DNA of 33,586 nt from Xanthomonas sp. Leaf131 (lineage in GTDB: Bacteria; Pseudomonadota; Gammaproteobacteria; Xanthomonadales; Xanthomonadaceae). A program made the position numbers and the translations under genes. The notes under the pieces were generated by a model. That model was not told the DNA's origin. It did not search any database and saw only the letters and a program-made list of their open reading frames with translations. Within the stretch, counting starts at the first letter, position 1. The number at the start of each line of letters is the position of its first letter. The stretch is taken from assembly GCF_001423495.1 (NCBI RefSeq), contig NZ_LMOG01000002.1, positions 91,086 through 124,671 on the forward strand, read 5' to 3'. Of this stretch, positions 15,474 to 24,562 are shown piece by piece.

Positions 15474-16324
15474 CAGTTCCACTCTCCATCGAAAACGAAC
15501 ACGGCCGGGCCGGACATCACCACTTCCTGCTGATCGCCGGCCCAGCGGATGCGCAGCTCGCCACCGGGCAAGGACACCCGCACGTCGCGTTCCACACGGC
15601 TGCGCTGCATCAGCACCACGGCCGCCGCGCACGCGCCGCTGCCGCAGGCCAGGGTTTCGCCCACACCGCGCTCGAACACGCGCAGGCGCACATGCGTTGG
15701 CTCGACAACCTGCACAAAACCGACGTTGACCGAATCGGGGAAGGCGGCATTCTGCTGCAACAATCCACCCACGCGCTCCACCGGAGCCGCATCCACACGC
15801 CCCACTTCGACCACGGCATGCGGATTGCCCATCGACACCGCACCAAAGCGCACGGTCTCACCATGCACCGGCAGCGCGTATTCCTCGCGCGCATGGGCAA
15901 AACCGGCCAACGGGATCTGTGTGGGCTCGAAGTGCGGCACACCCATTGCCACCGCATAGGTGCCGGCGTCCAGACGCTGCACGCGGTGCGCGGTGAACGG
16001 ACTGTCGATGACGAAATCATCGCCCTGCGCCGTGCCATCGCGCACCAGCCAGGCAGCCACACAGCGCGCGCCGTTGCCGCATTGGCGCGCGGCCGAACCA
16101 TCCGAATTCCAGATGCCGTAGGCGGCCACCGCCTCGCTGCTGCGTGGCGCTTCGATGGTCAGGATCTGATCGCACCCCACGCCGAAGTGGCGGTCGGCCA
16201 GACGTGCGGCCAGTGCGGCATCCGGCGGCGGCGTGCCGTCGCGCAGATCCAGCACCACGAAATCGTTGCCGGCGCCATGCATTTTGGTGAAACGCAGACG
16301 CCCGCTGTAACCGTCAGCGCTCAT
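15473..16324 (-). CDS. dapF: Diaminopimelate epimerase
   Basis: Converts LL- to meso-diaminopimelate for lysine and peptidoglycan synthesis, in the cytosol, without cofactor; 283 residues. The two catalytic cysteines are in RQCGNGARC (Cys82) and [10 protein letters not shown] (near residue 226). [15 protein letters not shown] near the start and GNPHAVVEV in the middle are family signatures. ATG 16324 lies inside the end of lptM (11-bp overlap), and the stop overlaps the DUF484 start. Confidence 0.97.
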   Translation of the reverse strand: MSADGYSGRLRFTKMHGAGNDFVVLDLRDGTPPPDAALAARLADRHFGVGCDQILTIEAPRSSEAVAAYGIWNSDGSAARQCGNGARCVAAWLVRDGTAQGDDFVIDSPFTAHRVQRLDAGTYAVAMGVPHFEPTQIPLAGFAHAREEYALPVHGETVRFGAVSMGNPHAVVEVGRVDAAPVERVGGLLQQNAAFPDSVNVGFVQVVEPTHVRLRVFERGVGETLACGSGACAAAVVLMQRSRVERDVRVSLPGGELRIRWAGDQQEVVMSGPAVFVFDGEWN

Positions 16325-16568
16325 TGCCGCTGCTAGCGGGCTGGTCGGTAGTGGATGCAGGCTGGGTGTCGGTGTTCACCGGCGCAGGCGCCGGGTTCGA
16401 CTCGTCCAGCGGTTGCGGCGCATCCGGCGGCTGCAGCACGGGCTGGGCTTCCACCGGCACCGGCTTCTGCGGCATCACCAGCGGGCCCTTATTGCCGCAA
16501 GCGGCAAGCAGGACAAAGGTCGCACCAACCAGTGCGAGGCGAACGGATGGTCGGGACAGAAGGCTCAT
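16314..16568 (-). CDS. lptM: LptM (YifL)-like small lipoprotein
   Basis: An 84-residue lipoprotein. The signal peptide ends in LLAAC with the lipidated Cys24, followed directly by [11 protein letters not shown], the short conserved block of LptM/YifL. In E. coli LptM helps LptD form its correct disulfides in the LPS translocon. The rest is Pro/Gln/Ala-rich and low-complexity, longer than the E. coli tail. It heads the dapF cluster and overlaps dapF by 11 bp. Confidence 0.85.
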   Translation of the reverse strand: MSLLSRPSVRLALVGATFVLLAACGNKGPLVMPQKPVPVEAQPVLQPPDAPQPLDESNPAPAPVNTDTQPASTTDQPASSGNER

Positions 16569-16607
16569 GCACCGAAGTATAGCCAGAACACCCTGACTGC
16601 CGTGCGC

Positions 16608-17006
16608 TCAGGGCGCGGTGGGCAGCGCGCGCGGTGGCGGCTCGGGACGCAGCCACAGCCAGATCGCCACCACCGCCATGCTGCCGATCGACAGGCATTT
16701 GACCCAGAACACCGGCACGCACCACAGCATGATGCCGGCGCACACGCTCATGGTGAGCGTGGCCATCCATTTGGCCTTGCGGCTGACCGCGCGATAGGTC
16801 TGCCATTCGACGATGACCGGACCGAAGCGCGGGTGCGAGAGCAGCCAGTGATGCAGACGCTCGGAGCCGTGCGAGGCGGCCCAGGCGGAAATAAGAATGA
16901 ACACGGTGGTCGGCAGACCGGGCACAAAAATCCCGACGATGCCGGTCGCCAGGCTGGCGTAGGCCAGCAACCACCAGGCCCAGCGGAATCGAGTCGGTCG
17001 CGTCAT
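16608..17006 (-). CDS. YbaN/DUF454 family inner-membrane protein
   Basis: A 132-residue membrane protein with about four hydrophobic segments. WWLLAYASLATGIVGIFVPGLPTTVFIL is the DUF454 signature region, and the HPRFGPVIVEWQTYRAVSRKAKW loop is also typical. Function is unknown. ATG 17006 (MTRPTRF) gives a basic start before the first helix. It precedes lptM on the same strand with 39 bp between and may be co-transcribed. Confidence 0.88.
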   Translation of the reverse strand: MTRPTRFRWAWWLLAYASLATGIVGIFVPGLPTTVFILISAWAASHGSERLHHWLLSHPRFGPVIVEWQTYRAVSRKAKWMATLTMSVCAGIMLWCVPVFWVKCLSIGSMAVVAIWLWLRPEPPPRALPTAP

Positions 17007-17050
17007 GGGTAAATGATACGGCCAGAGGGCAGTGAGATGGTCCGGGCGTC

Positions 17051-17096
17051 CCCTTCTCCCAGCGGGAGAAGGTGCCCGAAGGGCGAATGAGGGTAC
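17051..17096 (-). repeat. Two-hairpin intergenic repeat, copy 1
   Basis: A 46-bp unit with a CCTTCTCCC/GGGAGAAGG hairpin and a TGCCCGAAGGGC hairpin. Reversed, it matches 20968-21013 at 44 of 46 positions. It lies between the oligopeptidase B gene and the YbaN-like gene, next to GGGATTC/AATCCC-rich sequence up to 17160. Confidence 0.8.
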
Positions 17097-17168
17097 GACT
17101 GCACTCAAACACCGGGATTCTTGCTCTTACCAATCCCAAATCCCGATTCCCAAATCCCCGCCCCTCAC

Positions 17169-19283
17169 CTACTTGACCCCAAGCTGATCCAACACAAACG
17201 CATACGATTCTGCCGCCTCGCGATAGCGACGGAAACGACCTGACTTGCCGCCGTGGCCGGCTTCCATGTTGGTGCGGAACACGATCGGCTGGGTGCCGGT
17301 GTTGTCGTCGCGCAGTCTGGCGACCCACTTGGCCGGTTCCCAGTACTGCACCTGCGAATCCCACAAACCGGTACCGACAAACATTGCCGGATACGCCTGC
17401 TTGCGCACGTTGTCGTACGGGGAGTACGTCAGCATGTAGTCGTAATAGGCCTTGTTTTCCGGGTTGCCCCACTCGTCGTATTCGTTGGTGGTGAGCGGGA
17501 TGCTGGCATCGAGCATGGTGGTGACCACATCCACGAACGGCACCTGCGCCACCATCACGCGGTAGTCCTGCGGGGCCATGTTCGCCACTGCACCCATCAA
17601 CAGGCCACCGGCACTACCGCCGGAGGCGGCAACGCGATCCTTGGCCGCATACCCTTGCGCAACCAGGCCGCGCGTAACATCGATGAAGTCGGTGAAGGTG
17701 TTCTTCTTGTGCAGCAACTTGCCGTCGTCGTACCACTGGCGGCCCATTTCCTGGCCGCCGCGGATGTGCGCGATGGCATACACCACGCCACGGTCCACCA
17801 GGCTGATTGCCGGCAGATTGAACGACGGGTCCATCGACATGCCGTAGCTGCCGTAGGCGTACTGGAACAACGCGGCAGTGCCGTCCTTCTTGAAGCCCTG
17901 CTTGTAGACCAGCGACACCGGCACCTTGACGCCGTCGCGCGCGGTCACCCACACGCGCTCGGTGACGTACTTGCTGGGGTCGTAGCCGATCACCGGCTGC
18001 TGCTTGAGCAACTTGCGCTCGCCGGTCTGCGTATTGAGCTCGTACGTCGTTGCCGGTGTGGTCAGCGAGGTATAGCTGTAACGCAACCAGGCCGTGTCCG
18101 GCTCGGAATTGATCGCCAGGCCCATGGAATACGCCGGCTCATCTGCCTTGACGTACTCATGGCTGCCATCGCGCTTGAGCAGGCGTACGCGTTCCAGCCC
18201 ACCGGAGCGCTCTTCGATCGCCGTAAAGCCGTCAAACAGCTCGAAGTTTTCGATGTAGACCGCATCGTCGTGCGCCACCCAATCGGTCCACTGCTTGCGC
18301 GTGGTCGCATCGGTCGGCGCAGTCACCAGCTTGAAGTTCTTGGCGTCATCGGCATTGGTGCGGATCACCCAGCGGCCATCGAAATGCTCGGGGTGATACT
18401 CGACATCGCGCTCGCGCTTGGCCAACACGGTGAAACGCTCGGGCTTGTCGGCCGGCGCGTAGCGCGATTCGGACGACACCGTGCTTTCCACGCCGATGAC
18501 GATGTACTTGTCGTCGCGGGTACGGCCAATGCCCATGTAGAAGCTGTCGTCCTTCTCTTCGTAGACCAACACGTCGCTCTTGGAGGGCGTGCCCAGCACA
18601 TGCTTTTTCACGCGCACGGTCAGCAGCGTTTCCGGGTCGTTTTCGACATAGAACAGGGTCTTGTTGTCATCGGCCCAGACCACGTTCGCGGCAACGCCTT
18701 CCACGGTGTCCGGGTAGATCTCGCCGGTGTCCAGATTCTTGAAACGGATCGTGTACTGGCGACGGCCCACCGCATCGTCGGCCCAGGCCAGGATGCGATT
18801 GTCCTGACTGACTTCCGCTTCGCCGACACTGAAATAGCCCTTGCCTTCCGCCATCTGATTGACGTCCAGCAGAATCTGCTCCGGCGCCTCCATGCTGCCC
18901 TTGCGGCGCGCCTGGATCGGGTAATCCTTGCCGGCTTCGAAACGCGTGTAATACCAGTAGCCACGTGCGCGATACGGCACGCTGGCATCGTCCTGCTTGA
19001 TGCGCCCGACGATCTCGGTATACAGCGTGTCTTCCAGCGGCTTCAGCGGCGCCATCAACGCATCGGTGTAGGCGTTCTCGGCAGTGAGGTAGGCGAGCAT
19101 CGCCTTGTCTTCGCGCTTGTCGTCGCGCAACCAGTAATAGTCGTCGTTGCGGGTGGCACCGAACGGGGTCTTGACCACATGCGGATGCTTGGCCACGTCC
19201 GGCGGCGACGGGAGAGCTGCAAAGGCGGAAGGAACAGATGTGGTCATCAGGCTGGCGATCAGAAGAGTCAGGACAGGCTTCAT
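17169..19283 (-). CDS. Oligopeptidase B-like S9A serine peptidase, exported
   Basis: A 704-residue S9A peptidase that should cut short peptides after basic residues. An N-terminal signal peptide (MKPVLTLLIASLMTTSVPSAFA) suggests export to the periplasm. Residues about 30-430 fit the seven-bladed propeller (RNDDYYWLRDD start), and the C-terminal third is an alpha/beta hydrolase. The nucleophile is Ser557 in GGSAGG, the catalytic Asp is probably in WDSQVQYWEPAKW near 642, and the His is His677 in EAGHGGKSGRF. The last two motifs are of the oligopeptidase B type. The ATG at 19283 is supported by the signal peptide. It is divergent from the aminotransferase gene, with 332 bp between. Confidence 0.92.
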   Translation of the reverse strand: MKPVLTLLIASLMTTSVPSAFAALPSPPDVAKHPHVVKTPFGATRNDDYYWLRDDKREDKAMLAYLTAENAYTDALMAPLKPLEDTLYTEIVGRIKQDDASVPYRARGYWYYTRFEAGKDYPIQARRKGSMEAPEQILLDVNQMAEGKGYFSVGEAEVSQDNRILAWADDAVGRRQYTIRFKNLDTGEIYPDTVEGVAANVVWADDNKTLFYVENDPETLLTVRVKKHVLGTPSKSDVLVYEEKDDSFYMGIGRTRDDKYIVIGVESTVSSESRYAPADKPERFTVLAKRERDVEYHPEHFDGRWVIRTNADDAKNFKLVTAPTDATTRKQWTDWVAHDDAVYIENFELFDGFTAIEERSGGLERVRLLKRDGSHEYVKADEPAYSMGLAINSEPDTAWLRYSYTSLTTPATTYELNTQTGERKLLKQQPVIGYDPSKYVTERVWVTARDGVKVPVSLVYKQGFKKDGTAALFQYAYGSYGMSMDPSFNLPAISLVDRGVVYAIAHIRGGQEMGRQWYDDGKLLHKKNTFTDFIDVTRGLVAQGYAAKDRVAASGGSAGGLLMGAVANMAPQDYRVMVAQVPFVDVVTTMLDASIPLTTNEYDEWGNPENKAYYDYMLTYSPYDNVRKQAYPAMFVGTGLWDSQVQYWEPAKWVARLRDDNTGTQPIVFRTNMEAGHGGKSGRFRRYREAAESYAFVLDQLGVK

Positions 19284-19615
19284 CAGATTGGGGTCCGTTG
19301 GATGAACGCAATGCCATCCCAGCGCCCGAGTGTAGAAGAGACCGGCGCGTAGCGACATGTGCCAGGAGTCTGTGCCGCGTGCAATAGCGAAGTGGCGACG
19401 CCCCACGTCCGGATACTCGTGGGTGGCTCTGCGGCGGGCCTGGAGGCATCGTGCGCTGCATGGGGCCGTGCCTGCCTGCGCACGCGACTGCGTCTGCATT
19501 CGGCCGGCACGCACTTGGTCCCGTGACTCGCCCATGGTTCCGCACGCGTCCGACCACGAAAGGATCTCCCCGGTGGTAACAAAACCTGTGCACTGGCTGG
19601 TCTACCATCGTGTCG
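19284..19615. other. Divergent intergenic region
   Basis: Must hold promoters for the oligopeptidase gene (minus) and the aminotransferase gene (plus). I find no convincing -35/-10 pair, operator or strong palindrome by eye, and no gene. Confidence 0.4.
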
Positions 19616-20800
19616 ATGGATACCACGCCTCCGCACTCCTCCGGGTATAGCCGTCGCAGCCAGGACATCGCGCCGTTCCATGTGATGTCGCTACTGGCGC
19701 GTGCCAACGCACTGGAACAGGCCGGCCACGACGTGATCCACCTGGAAATCGGCGAGCCGGATTTCACTACCGCCGCGCCGATCGTTGCCGCCGGACAGGC
19801 TGCATTGGCTGCCGGGCACACTCGCTACACCGCCGCACGCGGTCTGCCCGCACTGCGCGCAGCCATCGCCGGCTTCTATGCGCAGCGCTACGGCTGCGAG
19901 ATCGATCCGGAACGCATCCTGGTCACCCCCGGCGGGTCGGGCGCGCTATTGCTGGCCAGCAGTCTGTTGGTCGACCCGAACAAACATTGGCTGCTCGCCG
20001 ACCCCGGTTATCCGTGCAATCGGCATTTCCTGCGTCTGGTCGAAGGCGCCGCGCAGTTGGTGCCGGTTGGCGCAGACACCGATTACCAACTGACGCCAAG
20101 CCTGGTGGACGCCTGCTGGAATGCCGACAGCGTCGGCGCGCTAGTGGCCTCGCCGGCGAATCCCACCGGCAGTGTGCTGTCGCGCGATCAACTGGCCGCG
20201 TTGTCGCAGGCATTGCGTGCCCGTGGCGGCCATTTGGTGGTGGACGAGATTTATCACGGCCTGACCTATGGCCTGGACGCGCACAGCGTGCTGGAGGTGG
20301 ACGACGACGCCTTCGTCTTGAACAGTTTTTCCAAGTACTTCGGCATGACCGGCTGGCGCCTGGGCTGGCTGATCGCACCACCCAAGGCGGTGCCGGAGTT
20401 GGAGAAACTTGCGCAAAATCTTTACATCAGCGCCTCCACGATCGCCCAGCACGCCGCACTGGCCTGTTTTACACCAGCAAGCATCGCCATCTTCGAAGCC
20501 CGCCGTGCCGAGTTTCAGCAGCGCCGCGATTATCTATTGCCCGCGCTGCGCGCATTGGGTTTCAAGATCGACGTCGAGCCGCAAGGCGCGTTTTATCTGT
20601 ACGCCGATATCAGCGCCTTCTCCAACGATGCGCAGGCCTTCTGCGCACACTTCCTGGAAACCGAACATGTCGCCTTCACCCCGGGCATCGATTTCGGCTT
20701 TCATCGCGCCAGCCAACATGTCCGCATCGCCTATACGCAGAGCTTGCCGCGGCTTGAGCAAGCGGTAGAGCGCATTGCACGTGGGTTGCGGCATCTGTGA
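19616..20800 (+). CDS. Class I/II PLP-dependent aminotransferase
   Basis: A 394-residue fold-type I aminotransferase. PLP residues are visible: Lys240 in NSFSKYFGMTGWRLGW (Schiff base), Asn182 in SPANPTG, Asp210 and Tyr213 in VVDEIYHGL, and the C-terminal Arg region HVRIAYT. The IGEPDF and GHTRYTAARGLPALR blocks match subgroup I-gamma enzymes such as AspC/valine-pyruvate type. The substrate cannot be fixed from sequence. ATG 19616 lies two codons after a GTG at 19610; either could start the protein. Confidence 0.9.
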   Translation: MDTTPPHSSGYSRRSQDIAPFHVMSLLARANALEQAGHDVIHLEIGEPDFTTAAPIVAAGQAALAAGHTRYTAARGLPALRAAIAGFYAQRYGCEIDPERILVTPGGSGALLLASSLLVDPNKHWLLADPGYPCNRHFLRLVEGAAQLVPVGADTDYQLTPSLVDACWNADSVGALVASPANPTGSVLSRDQLAALSQALRARGGHLVVDEIYHGLTYGLDAHSVLEVDDDAFVLNSFSKYFGMTGWRLGWLIAPPKAVPELEKLAQNLYISASTIAQHAALACFTPASIAIFEARRAEFQQRRDYLLPALRALGFKIDVEPQGAFYLYADISAFSNDAQAFCAHFLETEHVAFTPGIDFGFHRASQHVRIAYTQSLPRLEQAVERIARGLRHL

Positions 20801-20967
20801 TGGCACCACATGCGATTCGCACGGTTCATATCTGCAGCTGCGCCTGGCCGTACCAGTCCGCTCTATGCAGTCGCCATCAACAACCGCAACTGCTGTTTGT
20901 TTCTGGCTTTACGCGCTTTCTCGCGACTCCCCTCGCCTAACAGCCAGACGAGCATCGCGTGCAAGCC

Positions 20968-21013
20968 GTACCCTCATCCGCCCTTCGGGCACCTTCTCCC
21001 GATGGGAGAAGGG
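20968..21013 (+). repeat. Two-hairpin intergenic repeat, copy 2
   Basis: Inverted partner of 17051-17096 (44 of 46 identical). It contains GCCCTTCGGGC and CCTTCTCCC/GGGAGAAGG hairpins. It lies between the convergent ends of the aminotransferase and prolyl oligopeptidase genes, where it could work as a bidirectional terminator. Confidence 0.8.
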
Positions 21014-21049
21014 TTTGAATTGCAGCACGCCCGAGATGTCGCTAACCAC

Positions 21050-23143
21050 TCAATCGGCTAACCGCTCCCACAGGAAGCTGTAGGCCAGCGCCGCCATATG
21101 CGCTGCCTGCGCGTTGTTGGCCGCACCGCCGTGTCCACCCTCGATGTTCTCGTAGTAGGTCACGTCCTTGCCGGCCTCGATCATCTTGGCTGCCATCTTG
21201 CGCGCGTGGCCCGGATGCACGCGATCGTCGCGCGTGGAAGTCAAAAAGATCACCGGCGGGTAGGTCTTTTTCGGGTCGAACAGGTGATAGGGCGAGAAGG
21301 TCTGGATGAACTTCCAGTCGTCGGTATCCGGGTTGCCGTACTCGGCCATCCACGAGGCACCGGCCAGCAGATGGCTGTAGCGCTTCATGTCCAGCAACGG
21401 CACCTGCACTACCACCGCACCGAACAGCTCCGGATACTGGGTCAGCATGTTGCCGGTCATCAGCCCGCCGTTGCTGCCGCCCTGCACGCCCAGATGCCTG
21501 GTCGAGGTGATCTTGCGCGTCACCAGGTCCTTGGCCACCGCAGCCATGTCTTCGTAGGCCTTGTGGCGATTCTGCTTGAGCGCGGCCTGGTGCCAGCGCG
21601 GGCCGTATTCGCCACCGCCGCGGATGTTGGCCACCACGTAGACGCCGCCCTTTTCCAGCCAGGCGCGACCCAATCCGCCGGAATAGTTCGGCGTCATCGA
21701 GATTTCGAAACCGCCGTAGCCGTACAGCAGCGTCGGTGCACTGCCGTCCAGTTTCAGGTCCTTGGGACGCACCAGGAAATACGGCACGCGGGTGCCGTCC
21801 TTGCTGGTGGCGAAGTGCTGCTCGATGCTGTCCTTGCCGGCATCGAAGAACGCCGGCATGGTCTTGAGCGGTTGCGGCGCGCTGCCCACCTCCACCCACG
21901 ACAAGGTGGTGGGTGTCAGATAGTCGGTGACGGTCAGCCACAGCGCGTCGCTGTCGTCGCTGTCCACCGCGCTGACGTCGACGGTGCCGAATGCAGGCGC
22001 ACCGACGAAGGCGCTCTTCTTCCAGCCATTTTTAGACGGCGTGGCCACGCTCAGGCGGTTCTTGACGTCTTCCAGCACGTTCAACACCAGGTGCGACTTG
22101 GTCCAGGCGATGCCCGCCAGCGAGGTGGTGTCGGTGGGCTCGAACAGCACATCGAAGTTACGCTTGCCGGCCATGAAGTCGTCAAAATGCGTCGCCAGCA
22201 GCGAGCCGGCCTTGTAGGTCTTGCCGCCCACCGTCCACGGATCGCGCAGTTCCAGCGTCAGCCATTCGCGTTTGACCGCCTTGCTGGCCGAGTTGGGCAC
22301 ATCCACCTTGACCAGCTTGCCGTCGGCGCCCTTGAGATACATCTCGTCGTTGTAGAAGGCCAAGGTGCGGCTGACGAAATCGCGCTCGAATCCGGGCGTG
22401 TCGTCGTGCATCGCGGCGATGTACATATCGGTGGGCTTGCCTTCGTACACCACCGTGGCCGCGCTCAACGGGGTGCCGCGCTTCCACTGCTTGGCGATGC
22501 GCGGGTAGCCGGAGCTGGTCAGCGCGCCGGGGCCGAAATCGGTGTAGACGTAGACGGTGTCCTTGTCGACCCAGCCCAGCCCGCCCTTGGCCTCCGGACG
22601 GAAGAAGCCGTCCTTGACCCACTGCTTGCCGGCCAGATCGAACTCACGCGTGACATCGGCATCGGCGCCGCCGCGCGACAGCGCGATCAGGCAGCGTTGG
22701 TAATCCGGGCGCAGGCAGTCCGCGCCGTGCCACACCCAGTTCTCGCCTTCGGCCTTGTTGAGCGCATCCAGATCCAGCACGGTTTCCCACTTGGGCGCCG
22801 GCTTGCGGTACTCGTCCAGCGTGGTACGCCGCCACAGCCCGCGCTCGTGCTGCTTGTCCTTCCAGAAGTTGTAGTAGTACTCGCCGATCTTCTGCACGCC
22901 AGGAATCTTGGCGTCCGAATCCAGCACTTCGCGGATGCTGGTTTCCATCTGCTTGAAGTCCGGCGTGGCGGCCAGGCGCGCTTCGGTCTTGGCGTTCTGG
23001 GCCTTGACCCAGTCCAGCGGTTTGGCGCCGGTCACATCTTCCAGCCAGGCGTAGGGATCGTTGGACACGGCGGTTTCCTCTGCAGAGACGGCGCCAGCGG
23101 TGATCAGGCCGGCAACCAGGCAGATCGAGGCGAACTTGGACAT
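21050..23143 (-). CDS. Prolyl oligopeptidase-like S9A serine peptidase, exported
   Basis: A 697-residue S9A peptidase expected to cut peptides after proline. A signal peptide (MSKFASICLVAGLITAGAVSA) points to the periplasm. DPYAWLEDVTGAKPLDWV opens the mature protein, a propeller follows, and the hydrolase domain occupies the last third. The catalytic triad is Ser557 (GGSNGG), Asp in TSTRDDRVHPGHA near 640, and His671 (EGGHGGAANN). It differs clearly from the oligopeptidase B-like paralogue at 17169-19283. The frame extends to 23401 without support; ATG 23143 is chosen for the signal peptide. Confidence 0.93.
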   Translation of the reverse strand: MSKFASICLVAGLITAGAVSAEETAVSNDPYAWLEDVTGAKPLDWVKAQNAKTEARLAATPDFKQMETSIREVLDSDAKIPGVQKIGEYYYNFWKDKQHERGLWRRTTLDEYRKPAPKWETVLDLDALNKAEGENWVWHGADCLRPDYQRCLIALSRGGADADVTREFDLAGKQWVKDGFFRPEAKGGLGWVDKDTVYVYTDFGPGALTSSGYPRIAKQWKRGTPLSAATVVYEGKPTDMYIAAMHDDTPGFERDFVSRTLAFYNDEMYLKGADGKLVKVDVPNSASKAVKREWLTLELRDPWTVGGKTYKAGSLLATHFDDFMAGKRNFDVLFEPTDTTSLAGIAWTKSHLVLNVLEDVKNRLSVATPSKNGWKKSAFVGAPAFGTVDVSAVDSDDSDALWLTVTDYLTPTTLSWVEVGSAPQPLKTMPAFFDAGKDSIEQHFATSKDGTRVPYFLVRPKDLKLDGSAPTLLYGYGGFEISMTPNYSGGLGRAWLEKGGVYVVANIRGGGEYGPRWHQAALKQNRHKAYEDMAAVAKDLVTRKITSTRHLGVQGGSNGGLMTGNMLTQYPELFGAVVVQVPLLDMKRYSHLLAGASWMAEYGNPDTDDWKFIQTFSPYHLFDPKKTYPPVIFLTSTRDDRVHPGHARKMAAKMIEAGKDVTYYENIEGGHGGAANNAQAAHMAALAYSFLWERLAD

Positions 23144-23214
23144 GAAGTTTCCGGGAGAACGAGCGGACGGCCGGACCGTAGCACAGCCCTGCGCCCGCTC
23201 GACCCTGCCGAAGG

Positions 23215-23526
23215 TCAGGCCGCGCGCACCTGTGGCGCGGTCCGCGAAGCAGTGCGCCGACGCTGTGCCTGTGGCCCGCGCCGACGTGGCACGCCACGCC
23301 GCGCACCAGGCCGCAGCAGGGTCGGCAACGCGAACCGGTGCAGGCTCCACCAGGCCAGCATCGGCATGCCGACCAGCCATAGCGGCAGCCAGCCGATCCA
23401 CTCGCTATGGCCGCGCGCGGCCGGCCACACCAGCACCAGGGCCAGCCCGGCCAGGGCGATCTGCCGGACCGGGCGCAGCACGCGCGGGTCGGGACGTTCG
23501 GTACGACGGGAAGGACGATGCGACAT
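23215..23526 (-). CDS. Small membrane protein, unknown function
   Basis: A 103-residue protein with an Arg/Pro-rich N-terminus, two hydrophobic segments (about 22-38 and 44-60) and a very basic C-terminus (RRGVPRRRGPQAQRRR). I do not recognise the family. The membrane segments with flanking charges look protein-like, which is why I keep it, but it could be spurious. It ends 71 bp before the prolyl oligopeptidase start and could be co-transcribed with it. Confidence 0.5.
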   Translation of the reverse strand: MSHRPSRRTERPDPRVLRPVRQIALAGLALVLVWPAARGHSEWIGWLPLWLVGMPMLAWWSLHRFALPTLLRPGARRGVPRRRGPQAQRRRTASRTAPQVRAA

Positions 23527-23909
23527 GGCGGCACTCCGGGGCAGGAAGGATCACAACAGGCCGGCAGAATTACCCGCGCTTATCTCACCGACTGCGACCT
23601 GCGCGCAGCGCGGCCGATACGGATGCGATCGCCGCCACCAATCCAGGCACCTGCAGCCGCCGCATCCCCACCACAAACCTAGCGCGTGCCCGGATCTCTT
23701 CTGCGTGGCCCATGCCGGGGTGTCATGCCGAGACCAGGCCCCACGCGATCCACCCTTCAAGCCACATACATTGCTGGCACCCCGGCGTTCAATGCTCACC
23801 GGTCAGGCGGGCAAAACGCGGCCGCCGACGCCAGACACGGCCGTTGACGCGAACTTGCCCCCCGCATGAGGTAGTGTGCTGACCCAACCGCCCCTTTCGT
23901 GATGTTGCG
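23527..23909. other. Divergent intergenic region before the lipocalin gene
   Basis: A 383-bp gap between the small membrane protein gene (minus) and the lipocalin gene (plus). Short open frames in it resemble no known protein. No clear promoter or repeat was found. Confidence 0.35.
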
Positions 23910-24479
23910 ATGCGCCTGACCGTTTCGATCGCCCTCGCTTTCCTGCTCGTCCTCGGCCTGCCGGTGGCACATGCCAAGGACGCACCTCCCGATGAGCCGG
24001 CGGTCGATCTGTCCAAGATCATGGGCACCTGGTACGTGATTGCGCGCATGCCCAACCCGGTGGAACGCGGCCATGTCACCAGCCGCGATGAGTACACCCT
24101 GGTGGAAGACGGCAAGGTGGCGGTGCGCTATCTGTATCGCGACGGGTTCGGCGAGCCGGAAAAAGAAGTCAGCGCGCGCGCATCAGTGGATGCGGAGAGC
24201 GGCAATCGCGATTGGCGGGTGTGGTTCTACAAGGTCATCCCGGCCAAACAGCGCATTCTTGAAATCGCACCCGATGGCTCGTGGATGCTGATCTCCTACC
24301 CCGGCCGCGATCTGGCCTGGATCTTCGCGCGCAAGCCGGACATGAGCCGCGACCAGTACCGCAAGCTGGTCGACAAGATGCGCGACGATTATTCGATCTA
24401 CACCGACAAGCTCAAACGCGTACCGCAGCTGCGTGAGCAGGTGGATCGTTTGGGGTTTGAAGTACCCAACAAGCGCTGA
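23910..24479 (+). CDS. Lipocalin family protein
   Basis: A 189-residue exported lipocalin of the bacterial Blc type, a small beta-barrel that binds hydrophobic ligands such as fatty acids or lysophospholipids in the periplasm. The signal peptide is MRLTVSIALAFLLVLGLPVAHA, without a lipobox cysteine, so unlike E. coli Blc it should be soluble. The lipocalin GxW motif is MGTWY (residues 38-42). RDEYTLVEDGKVAVRY, VWFYKVIP and SWMLISYPGRDLAWIFARKP match later strands and the second conserved region. Its stop faces the WYL regulator's stop with 83 bp between. Confidence 0.9.
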   Translation: MRLTVSIALAFLLVLGLPVAHAKDAPPDEPAVDLSKIMGTWYVIARMPNPVERGHVTSRDEYTLVEDGKVAVRYLYRDGFGEPEKEVSARASVDAESGNRDWRVWFYKVIPAKQRILEIAPDGSWMLISYPGRDLAWIFARKPDMSRDQYRKLVDKMRDDYSIYTDKLKRVPQLREQVDRLGFEVPNKR

Positions 24480-24562
24480 GTTCACGCGTAGGGCGGTGGT
24501 TTCTGTTCTGCACGCCGTCCGCAGCCGCTTGACGCGTGCGCCTTACGTACTGCGCGCCACGC

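Noticed and set aside
21098..23869. 923-codon plus-strand open frame, the longest in the window
   Set aside because: Antisense to the prolyl oligopeptidase gene; His/Arg/Gly-rich low-complexity translation and no recognisable domain.
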